Shown here: positions 54,900-64,000 of the stretch, piece after piece | Layout: each line of letters opens with the position of its first letter | Position numbering within the stretch: position 1 is the first letter of the stretch | Assembly: GCF_000524195.1 (NCBI RefSeq) | Contig: NW_020170387.1 | Coordinates: 131,576-195,575, forward strand | Length of the DNA: 64,000 nucleotides | Origin: Echinococcus granulosus | Taxonomy: Eukaryota; Platyhelminthes; Cestoda; Cyclophyllidea; Taeniidae | Reading direction: 5' to 3' | Program-made: the position numbers and the translations under genes | The notes under the pieces: generated by a model | Databases searched by the model: none | What the model saw: only the letters and a program-made list of their open reading frames with translations | What the model was told of the DNA's origin: nothing

Positions 54900-55474
54900 C
54901 TATTGTGATATCCACTCCTTTTCGTTGCGTCCACAATCACTTTATTCCTCCCCCTGATGAAGACAGTCCTGGTTTATGCTTTATTTTGTCGCCAGTCTGA
55001 TGGAAAAGCAAGTATTTTATTTGCTTTGTTCGAGAATGTATTGACGATAAATCAATTAATTGCAAACTTATGGCGATTATGATTTCGTAGTCTCTAGATC
55101 TCTCCAACTTACGGAAACGATATTGCCAAGAATCTTGGATAACATCCTGTTTTTTGAGCCTTCACAACTACCTCCTAGGTTGCAGGATAGGCTCATACAA
55201 CTTCTGCCTTGGTTGACTATTCTTCAACGCAGTCCTTATGCCTTTGGTTATACTTTTTGAGCGGAAGTATGGTCATAGTCATATTTACGACGTAGGTGCT
55301 GTCCCAATTAGCATTTTTTTGACCGAAGTGTGAATTACTCAGCGGCAAATTGGAGGCTACATAATATCAATATCTGATGGCGAGGATGCGGCACTCTTTA
55401 CACCATCGTCATCTCTTTAATGAGTGCTCTCAGTACAACTCAATATTTGAATGTAAAATCAGGTTTTTCAGGCA
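54900..55474. other. Short intergenic gap between two convergent genes
   Basis: Only 575 bases separate the UBXN6 stop from the stop of the minus-strand gene. The gap carries reverse-strand AATAAA signals at 54941-54946, 54980-54985 and 55016-55021 and a forward GATAAA variant at 55046-55051, so the two 3' UTRs may overlap. A 66-codon open frame without ATG (55060-55260) is noted under findings. Confidence 0.6.
55016..55021 (-). terminator. Candidate poly(A) signal of the minus-strand gene
   Basis: TTTATT on the plus strand reads AATAAA on the minus strand, about 455 bases beyond that gene's stop. Two further copies lie downstream at 54980-54985 and 54941-54946. Confidence 0.35.
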
Positions 55475-55674
55475 CTAGTCCCACCTTCTGTGGGGAACGG
55501 GTATTCGGCCAATGTAGCGCTCCTGATACTCAGTGGGTCTCTTCAGCTGCTTTACGTAGGCAACGGTTCTCGCGTCCTCCTCCTGATACTCGCGAAACGT
55601 CTTCGAAGGAGACGGGAAGACGAGGAGTCCATGGTGGTTGATTGGCAACATCGAGGACTCCCAGTATTCGGGAC
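55475..55674 (-). CDS. Uncharacterised minus-strand gene, exon 3 (C-terminus)
   Basis: After a CATATCTAAG acceptor, two bases complete a Gly and 65 codons run to TAG (RC of 55475-55477). The product contains LVFPSPSKTFREYQEEDART and EYQERYIGRIPVPHRRWD. Composition is strongly coding-like (Glu, Gln, Tyr, Arg) and the exon matches exon 2 in phase. The 129-codon plus-strand frame at 55490-55879 is its shadow. Confidence 0.75.
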
Positions 55675-58600
55675 CTTAGATATGAAGTGGATAATGGGTG
55701 ATAGTCTTTTGCTCTCACGTGGAGACTTGTTTGGCGGGTTGTCAGTGAAGTTATGCCGAGGTCCCACAGAGCAGTTTGGTGGCCCCACATTTGTTTTATT
55801 ACTCCACCTAATTGATATTTTGTTAGGGAAAGATAAAGTCATCTTCCAAATGCTAGATCCTGCCATTGCTCACAATTAGCACAACTCCACTTTGGCTGCG
55901 TGGAAAGACAGGATGCCCCGGAAGGACGTCGGTGCGTTGTGCGCTGTTATAACTATTAAAATGTAAGTTTAACATCACTGAATTGCGGGATTTCTGTTTA
56001 TTTTGAAAACAAACAAGCAATTATGGAGCACCAATACTCTGTAGAATGCAGCGATTTGTGCTCTCTGACACTTGAAAATGACATGAGTAGAGCACATTAC
56101 GATTACTTTTGGGCTTCACTTTTCCGATTTACTTTGCTTTTTCTTATTTTTAAAGTTGAGCAACAGTGTTGGATAAGGAAGACTTACAAACGAATTTGCT
56201 GGACGTGGTGCAGAGTTTCGGTTCATCTAGCATAGCCGCGCAAGGTCTAACGAGTGGCCAACACGGGTAGCCTCCGCAGAGATGCGAATCGCAACAGCTT
56301 TGTAAACATCTTGAAATTCTGGTCCCTATAAAAGATGCAATTTCATTAGAGTCGCCAAAACCTTGGCTTACATTCATAGCGATGACTTACTGCACCAAGT
56401 TAAAGGGTGATGATAAAAATGGGCGAAAAGTACAAGGGGAGATTTCGACAGAGCTGGGTTTCCAAAGGTCGGGAGCACATCACGTATACTTAACCCTTAC
56501 CTGAGAGGAAGATGACTTTATAAATTGGTAGGTCACTAAAGCCTATCAGTTCAGATAGAAATCCTGGTGGGTTTGAAGACCTTTAAAACAATTAAGCATT
56601 TAAAATCTGAGGCTTATGCATAAAGTAAAGTTTCCACAATTAATACCATCAACATGGTGCACATTTACAAGAAATATAGATAATCTCGATTTCTGACAAG
56701 CGGTTGCATCCTTCTTCATTTACGATCTTGACAACTGTGCCTGAAATGTGACGATAGTTTTGTTTTAAAAAAGGTTAAAAAGAGCACTCCTTTGATTGAA
56801 GAAAATTATTTGTGGGGAATGTTTCAACTGCTTTTTGTAATTTTATGTTACTGTTTGACGAAAGCCACCCATTCTCAAATGACAAATAAGCGAGCTTCAA
56901 ATTGATTCATACAAAGGGAGCGGTTGGAAATGTGAGGCACAAATCAGTTGTAGCCGTAAATTCCCTTGGCAAGAAGTTGGATGCTGTGATGGTTAAAGAT
57001 TTGGTTGAATCAAAAAAGGAGGTAAAAATGGCGGAGAAAGTACAGGTAAACAAATGATACGTATCCCGTGACTGTGGTCATGCACGAGTTTGTGATAACT
57101 ATGAATTAGATCGAAAATCTTCACTCTACAAGGTGCCCCATGATCACTCAAATAAACGTAGCAAAGATGTGATTAAGCTTCCTTTCTTGCAAGTCAAAAT
57201 CTCGAGCAATTCATCATAATTAATTTGAAGTTTTTTACAGAGTTTGGAGTCTCTATAATTTGATTTGATGCCATCAACAGTGAGGGATCAAGAGGGGTAC
57301 ACCCAGGCATCATACAAACTACTTGAGACTAAAACTAGATATGCGTTGAAAAACCCGTATTTTAATATGAATTAATTAATTAAACGTCGTTTGGAGTTGG
57401 CAACAGAGAGGGATCTTCCGTGCATCGCAACAAAATTTAGTGGGTGCCTAGCAAAGGGTGCCAGTAGTCAGTGGTGCTAGCGGCTAGGAAGTAGCGAGTA
57501 AGGAGAGGAGAAGATCTACAGAAAGCAGCTACCTATGCAAACAGGAGAAAGCCACCGCACAGCGTACTTCATTTATGACTGTAAACCAGTTTTATAAGAA
57601 ACCACACTAGCTATGACTTGGAATTTGACGTAAAATGGGAACAAGAAGGAAAAATATACAGAAGTACATCATTGGCATCCAGCGTTTGGAAGCATCTTCG
57701 GACTGCAATAGCTGGGGATTTGATTTTTAAACGTCATGCCTGAAAAAATCACGATCGCATACAGACAGTCATGTGGAGCGATCAAGGCGTGATTTAGCAG
57801 TGAAGGCGATAGTGAACAATCTATCGTTGACATAACTCTGTGTCAAAATTTTTATGTAACAGAGCCTGCAACTAGGATGTGAGAAGATTCTCCCTTGTAC
57901 TGCACTAAAAATGTTTTGTTGAATTATGTGGGTGAGATTGAGTGTTGTCAGTGGTTTAAAAGGAAGGAGGATATAGATTGGGTGTTAATTTAACTTCTTC
58001 TCCTGGGACTTATTTCCTCCCTAATTATCCTGAAATTGGCCTTTTTAGAATTTCAGAGGCGTATGACTTAATTTAACAGTTAGGGGACGAGAAAGTGTTT
58101 ACAGACAATTGTACAAAAAGTTTTACTTTTTTAAGTACAACATGTTTGAGGCTCGATAAAGCTCAACCAGCAGTTCTAAACTAACAAACAACACATCTAC
58201 TATGTATGAAGCATATCTTGGGTACGAAAATGGAGGCCTCACGCGCCTGTGACACTAGTGGCATACGTACTGCAAATCAATGAAAGGACGGAGAGGTGGA
58301 GAAAAGGGGAGGAGAGGACAGTGACCTGCGCAATAGGGTGGCCACTGGACAGCGGCACCGCAGGGCGCACCATCGTGCTGCGCCTCGGAGCGTCGGCTAA
58401 AGCGCGGTCCCACGCACATGAGGTCGGGACCGTTGGTGTGGTAGAGGACGCTGCGTGGCACCTTGTAGGTGTACGAAACACGGTGAAATTTTTCTAAATC
58501 CTTCAATGGCTTCACCTCATTGAAGAACGACCTTGGGTCCTACAGCAGTCAGAACATCAAAAGGACAATGATGCTTCGTATTATCGCCAATAACATCCGG

Positions 58601-60297
58601 ATGTGAGACATCTTTTGCACGTCCAATACAGAAGGTGGTTCAAAACGTTTCTTGCTATTTTGGACACAGTTTGCTGCAATAACTCATTACATTTGGTAGG
58701 GGTTTACCAAATGCATTCAATTTTACATATTTCCGTTTGTCTGTTGTTATCGGTTGAATCTGAAGCATATGATTCAAGCTTGTCTACTTAATCGACTAGG
58801 TTTAACCCTGTTCTAAAGTTGTAGAGGCTTTTTGTTAAATCTACATAGCACTTGAGAAGGATGCAGTGCATAATGGTAGAACGCGCTGATTAGAAATGAT
58901 TTAAACAGCGTGGCTCTGAAGTTAGTTACTTGTGTTCAAGTGGATAGAATTAATATAGTAGGGTTTTGCATTAATATTGGTCAAAATAAGTCCAGAAATA
59001 CGTTGCAAATTTTTTTTAAGTCTAGCATAAGTGATGATAAGCGTTTTTTAAAGCTGCGTTAAGTGGAGAGGGAAAGTAGTGGTGGAACCTACTGAGAGAA
59101 TGAGTATCACATGCCTAACATTAGTAAAGACAACAATAAGCTTAAAAGACTATCAGTTTGCTCTTTGCTTAGTTTGCGTTAGAGTACTGGCTGACGTTTG
59201 ATCTTAAACGGCTTATGCCTTGGAACACTAAGCGAAGAAAAGTGTCATTGGTTGTCCTCAGACTTTAAAGCCACGTATCAGTTTATCCACTATTTTCAGA
59301 GGACTGCTTGCTTCGTGCGTGATGGCTCGCAGACGCAATCATTCACTTACTTATGGCCAACAGTTACGGCTGAGATCTATCTAGTCGGTGAAACACAACT
59401 TAGCCATCAAGAAAATGATGGTTTTGAGAAGCTGTCACGACTATGAATTGGTGGAAAGAAAGTACGATAATTACAAAGACGCATGACCTCATCTGTCGCA
59501 AGGATGACATGTGATAAGCTTTATATCTTAGAACAGGCAAGCGAACGGTACTGTCTCCGCGATGAAATCGCTATAAGTGATGCTCATCACCTCTTCTTGA
59601 CATCAGACAATCATATGCGGATTAGGCAAACAGGAGAGACAAGCGAGATAAAAAAGGTGACTAACGTTGTTTTGCTTGCCTCTAGGGAAACAAATGCTAA
59701 AGTGTGGATTACAGCAAGCAAACGTCTCGCTGTGAAAAAATTGCGGTGCTAATGTGTAACTTTCAGCAAGTAAGATGTTTTAGAAGCTTTCTACAGTTAG
59801 TTAATTATTATTGTGGGCAACCGCACAAAATCACTTTGTTATACTATGGTTTAAGAAAGCCACAAATTTTGCCTAAGATTCGAGGACAGTCGATAACACA
59901 AGCAGAAGTTAAAAAATGTAACGCCATAACTTTACTCTAGCTGAATGATGCAAATATATGCTAACATTCACGATGGAAATATGCTAAAGGACCTTGGCAC
60001 ACTTTGCACATCTGCAGCGAAACCATCAAAAGACGCATGAGAGTAACTCTCACATCGCATAACCGGCCTGATTAAGGTTATTAACCAATTAGAATATTAC
60101 TGAATTTTACAATTCTACGACTGCGTGGAGAAGATTGAAGAAGTTAAACATACATTGCGGTATCGGTCGCGAGGAATGATGGGGGTGCCGTCTCTGAGAC
60201 CCTTGTAGGTGCGCGGCTTCTGAGTGTACGGATCGATGTCAGGAGAGTCCACAAGTGGAGGAAGGGAGGTGCACTTAAGCTCCACATTGCTTGGCAT
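55475..60297 (-). CDS. Uncharacterised 170-residue protein, three exons (complete)
   Basis: Exons read 60297-60154, 58539-58371 and 55674-55475 on the minus strand. Donors are GTATGT and GTGCGC, acceptors CTGCTGTAG and CATATCTAAG, and the phases (0, then 1) agree, giving 170 residues and a TAG stop. I do not recognise the family. The protein is rich in Pro, Arg and Tyr, has no signal peptide or membrane segment, and carries short motifs: DIDPYTQKPRTYKGLRDGTP, IIPRDRYRNDPRSFF, YHTNGPDLMCVGPRFSRRSE, PEYWESSMLPINHHG, RPTEYQERYIGRIPVPHRRW. This pattern of small Tyr/Pro/Arg motifs is reminiscent of small ciliary microtubule-lumen proteins, but that is only an impression. The last exon has no ATG near its start and opposes a long plus-strand frame, which makes it easy to miss. 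Confidence 0.75.
55675..58370 (-). other. Intron 2 of minus-strand gene, nothing seen
   Basis: AT-rich intron of 2,696 bases with a short ATTAATTAATTAA stretch near 57372. No exon compatible with phase 1 to phase 1 was identified, though a small one cannot be excluded. Confidence 0.55.
58371..58539 (-). CDS. Uncharacterised minus-strand gene, exon 2
   Basis: It follows a GTTCTGACTGCTGTAG acceptor and begins DPRSFFNEVKPLKDLEKFHR in phase 0. The chosen donor is GATG|GTGCGC, leaving phase 1. A second donor farther on (GCAG|GTCACT) has the same phase but adds a Cys/Pro stretch of odd composition and fits the consensus less well. GC content jumps over this exon compared with both introns. Confidence 0.72.
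58540..60153 (-). other. Intron 1 of minus-strand gene, nothing seen
   Basis: AT-rich intron of 1,614 bases. Plus-strand open frames at 59198-59446, 59483-59752 and 59704-59940 lie opposite and have no recognisable product or splice sites. Confidence 0.55.
60154..60297 (-). CDS. Uncharacterised minus-strand gene, exon 1
   Basis: It starts at the ATG at 60297 (MPSNVELKCTSLPPLVDSPD) and ends after 48 codons at a GTATGT donor, phase 0. A TCGTCGTTTTAG acceptor-like site lies 13 bases before the ATG, consistent with a spliced 5' UTR or spliced leader. Confidence 0.72.
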
Positions 60298-62099
60298 TTG
60301 TCAAAATTACTAAAACGACGAAAAAAGTTCAAGTTTTGTGCAAAAAATGTTTGATTAAGGAGATGTTTACGAAAACTGGAAAGTAAAGAGAGGAGATGTT
60401 CTCATATGTGTCCATAACCACAACTCTTCAAGCAATTAATCAGAAATAAAAAGGTCATCCTTAAGATCAGATAAATAAATATAAAAAACATTCATTTGTG
60501 AAAACCCTAAAATACAACTAATTTGACAAAAAAACAGTTGTGAAATTTACTACTATCAGATCCACTAGGGAGAAACACAATAATATTAAACTTTTCATTT
60601 AGTTTCAAACTTCTTGATTATAAGTGACTTTGGATGGCAAAAAAACTCCCCAATCTACCTATAAAAAGATAGCCAGATAATAGCTTACGAAAACTCGTGG
60701 CAGCAGTTAGTGCGGGTCATTAAGAATGGTGTCTATTTATAGAGTTAAAAATATCTTTCAAAATATCTTTCAGCGTTATAAAAAGTACATGGAATTCAGC
60801 AAAAAGGCCAAACCTTTGATTTGTCAAAAAATTTAAAATTTATGAACTCAAAACAGACATAAAATTTCGAAAAAAGCAAAGAGAGCAAATGACACCGCCT
60901 ACATGTGGGAGCTAATCAATTACATGCGGCTTAAAGAGGAAGATATGACCTTAGCAACGTAAAAACCAGTGAGGTCATAAGCAATTAAGACTATAAAGAT
61001 TGTTTGAAAACTATTGCCAATATACAAAGAGACAAACAAAACCAAGAGTTTAACTAACATATAAGAGTTTCGCTAGGTGGATAGAAAAGAAGTAGTTTAG
61101 GAAGGATAAATAATACCCCTAAAGAGTAAAACCTTAAAAGTTCTAAGAATCTTCTTATAACGCGACCTACACTTTTTAGAATGAAGCGGATAGCTTAAAT
61201 CATCAGCTTTTTTTGAAAATTTTAATTATACGCAAGACCATGAATCATATTTAGAGGTGTATGTGTCAGTCCCTAATTACGGACTATAACGCAATCCTAA
61301 AGTATGCCATGAGCTTCAGGAACCGTTTCTGTGGGGCTAAATAAGTTAGAATTGGCGTAACTACCGCTAAACTTAGAGCAGAACTTAACGCTACTGTGTT
61401 GAAAGCAGCGGTGCTGTAAAGGTCATTGTCGTGGCAGCACAAATTCTTCAGACTACCCCATAATATTGCCTGCACTAACATTTGATCACATTTACAACGT
61501 GGTAAACAAATTCCAAAGCTTAAAATTAGAAAAAGAATTGTTGGAAATGAAAAAATAGGGGATTAGTGGGGAGACTACCCATTATGAAGTTTTCAGTCAA
61601 CATGAATATGCGCAAGCATCAGGATGAATATAGAGGCCAACACTTCTGAGTGATTGAATTTTACAAGTACGTAAGGGTTATTTTTAAAGGCTATGTAGTG
61701 ATGAGATAATTATTACATTAGGCAAGCATTTACCAGCGAGTCACAATTTTGGCCTTTTTAGTCCTGCTTACGTATTTTGATTTCACACTGCACCATAAAA
61801 ATTGAACTAATTTTTGATTGCGTTGTTTGTCTTTTTAACCATACTGACTTTGAGAGGCACTTTTTCGAGTTGGCGGCTTCTGGGGTATGTGTTTACTGCC
61901 TAGACGGGTTGTCTTTTGCACATGGGCAAAATTAGGCAATATTTTTACTCAGTGCAGTTTGAATTAGCCCTTCAAACTTTTTTTGCACGCTACGTGAAAA
62001 CAAAATTGTTGGGTGAATCTCGTTTTACTTTTAGTTTTTTTTGAGGACTGAATAGGCAAGATTCATTTTTACTGAGTAGCTTTTGACACCCTACTTCTC

Positions 62100-62139
62100 T
62101 AATAAATAAAGTAATAAATGAAATAAATAAAAATAATTT
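62100..62139 (+). repeat. Imperfect AAAT/AATAA simple repeat
   Basis: Repeated AATAAATAAA-like units over about 40 bases. Simple sequence, with several AATAAA matches that should not be read as poly(A) signals. Confidence 0.7.
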
Positions 62140-63731
62140 TGTTGCAAGCGACTTATTAACATTATGTCTTTTGTCCCCGTCTGTGGGCTAATGGATGTTT
62201 GTAATAGGATATTATGTCGAACTTCTATCCATCATCTGACAGGGCCTTAGGCTTGTTTTTAAAACACCGATTAGTTAAAATTTAGCATCATTCAAAACGG
62301 CCGCTTTGCCGACCTGTCCAAATTTTAAAAATTAACATACCTATTCCCAGCATATGCTCATATTTTTTAATTAGTCGATGCAGTTTATAGATTCGATGGC
62401 TCTCCCTATTTCGGATTTTATCACTATTTGTGACTTTTTAGAATTAAAAAATCTTAGCGCTGCAATTAATTTGATCAGTATATACGTAGCCACGAAAGCT
62501 TTGTATCTAAAACTAATTTTATAGATCGAATTCAGCGTATTACTGCCGAAGCTCTTGGTAGAGATATCTCTGTTTTGAATCAGGAAGTTAAACTGTTGAT
62601 CCCGTGATGTGTCTATTTTTACAACCCATGCACTCGTATGCCTTCTCTCAGCTCCCCTAGCCATATACTTTCTAAAGTGAATGAGATGTTGCTTCTAGCT
62701 CGTTAGTAATATTATTCGGATAACTTGCAGCGCCACATCGCACGTTTGTAAGCACTTTTTAGAGTACCTCATTTGGTTTCAATTATTTTCAATAAAATAT
62801 AAATCAAGGTTTTTAGCACTACCTAGTAACGCAAATAGATTTCGAGACATGTGGTACAATAGGTGCAAAGTCATCGCGTGGAATGTAAAATACGACCTGC
62901 AGTTTAATTTTGATATCCTTATTTGGTGATGAATTCAACAGGGTTTTATGAAGCAAAAAAATCAGTAATTTGTGTGATAGCTTAGTGGTTTTAATTATAT
63001 TTTATGCGCATTGGTTTCATCTTTCAGGCAAGTTGGGTCAAGAATTCATACGTATAAGTATCTCCCTCACTTAATCATATACGACCACTGTAAACTGTTA
63101 ACACCTTCCAATTAATCTAAGCAGCGTGCTTATAAAGTTCTAGCATCTTAAAACTTAGTAGCTTGATTTAATTAAATAACACCTTTTCTATGCCTTGTAT
63201 TACCGCACGCTGCTTTCAATTAGTATTTTTTCAGACGAAAGCCACTCCTATTCACGTAATAAAAGGAGTCTTTCAAATGCCTGTGTTCATCGAATGTTCA
63301 AAGCCTAAACCATTTGCCATATGACTTGAAATATTAAATAGTAGTGCAAAATATCACATTTCTCTATTTAAATGTCCCTAATCTTGTTTGATAATGGCCA
63401 CCAATAAGTATAATAAGTAAATAGAACTATGCGTAAATACCATATATAGGCGATCGCGTACACTCAAAATTAACCTAAGAAATTTGTAATAAACGTCAAC
63501 GCTCTGGCTTTCTTATTACAAATTTGGCAGGATGTAACTACTGTAATCAGGATTAATAGTGCAATAGAGCATTCAATGTAGCTTATGCATTTCAGGAAAA
63601 GTGAAGTGAACGTTGGGTGTAGTTGTAAGTGTTCTCGGTTTACTCATTTCAATAGGGGTAAACATACGACCCTCCCGGTTCAAATACTGAGTGGTTGTTT
63701 GCTCAGTCTTTTTGCTTTTATTTTCAGACTG

Positions 63732-63995
63732 TTAATTTTTTTCATCATTAAAGCGTATAGCTGATAATAACATGCTTTCAGTAGTAAGTTTGTTCTCTTT
63801 CAAACATTTCAGGGTGCTTCTTTTAGTTTTACGCCTGAGCCAGTCCGGGCGCATAAATGTAATTTTTGGGCATGAAATCATGTCAGTGACTGACACTGCA
63901 CTTTTAGTAGAATGCCGTACACATTTCCATTGCACCTGTTCCTTCTGGTTGATTTTGCACCTCACGAAAATTTGAATGATATGTATGACAAGCAA
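63732..63995 (-). other. Open frame with weak FLYWCH-like cysteine pattern
   Basis: An 87-codon minus-strand frame reaches the window edge. It contains VQWKCVRHSTKSAVSVTD followed by MRPDWLRRKTKRSTLK, which loosely recalls the W-K-C core and basic tail of FLYWCH zinc fingers found in Mutator-type transposases and host proteins. The Cys/His spacing is not convincing and it may be chance or a decayed fragment. Confidence 0.18.
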
Positions 63996-64000
63996 TCCAG

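Larger units (their letters stand above)
60298..64000. other. AT-rich intergenic region, upstream of the minus-strand gene
   Basis: Very AT-rich DNA with A/T runs, including an AAAT-type simple repeat at 62100-62139. The minus frames at 61284-61481 and 62371-62664 are unsupported. A weak zinc-finger-like frame lies at 63732-63995. No promoter could be assigned. Confidence 0.55.

Noticed and set aside
55490..55879. 129-codon plus-strand frame
   Set aside because: It lies opposite the last exon of the minus-strand gene, whose translation is better in composition and phase; the plus frame is hydrophobic and has no splice or start support.
58249..58497. Plus-strand frame and the 80-codon minus frame over the same bases
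   Set aside because: They are shadows of exon 2 of the minus-strand gene; the frame beginning DPRSFFNEV fits both neighbouring exons.
63661..63700. GGTTCAAATAC as a tRNA or SINE B-box
   Set aside because: No matching A-box or cloverleaf could be found upstream.

Overview
The window is eukaryotic and reads as animal nuclear DNA, most likely from a parasitic flatworm (tapeworm or fluke). That placement is an inference. It rests on two recognisable metazoan signalling or proteostasis genes, exons that are GC-richer than the AT-rich introns around them, very long introns (up to about 15 kb) next to mini-introns of 34 and 41 nt, and AG acceptor-like sites just before start codons as expected for spliced-leader trans-splicing. 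No bacterial operon, tRNA, rRNA, CRISPR array or intact transposon was seen.

Layout: (1) positions 1-276 hold the probable last exon of an unidentified + strand gene entering from the left. (2) Positions 3488-50206 hold one very large + strand gene for an SHB/SHD/SHE/SHF-type adapter with a C-terminal SH2 domain. I assembled its exons by matching splice sites and reading phase; the chain closes exactly on a stop codon. Two alternative 5' modules, E1(-E1b)-E2-E3 and the long exon E4, both end in phase 2 and can both splice into E5; they encode related basic N-terminal motifs. (3) Positions 51740-54899 hold a complete six-exon gene for UBXN6/UBXD1, a p97/VCP cofactor with VIM, PUB and UBX regions. 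(4) Positions 60297-55475, minus strand, hold a complete three-exon gene for a 170-residue protein that I do not recognise; it converges tail-to-tail on UBXN6. (5) Positions 60298-64000 are AT-rich and mostly empty, with one weak zinc-finger-like open frame at the right edge.

The genes do not form a pathway: the adapter would act in tyrosine-kinase signalling, UBXN6 in p97-dependent membrane traffic and protein turnover, and the minus-strand protein is unknown. About 90 percent of the window is intron or intergenic DNA. Most long open frames there are on pyrimidine- or purine-rich stretches and lack splice or phase support. All exon models are read by eye from the sequence; no alignment or RNA evidence was available.
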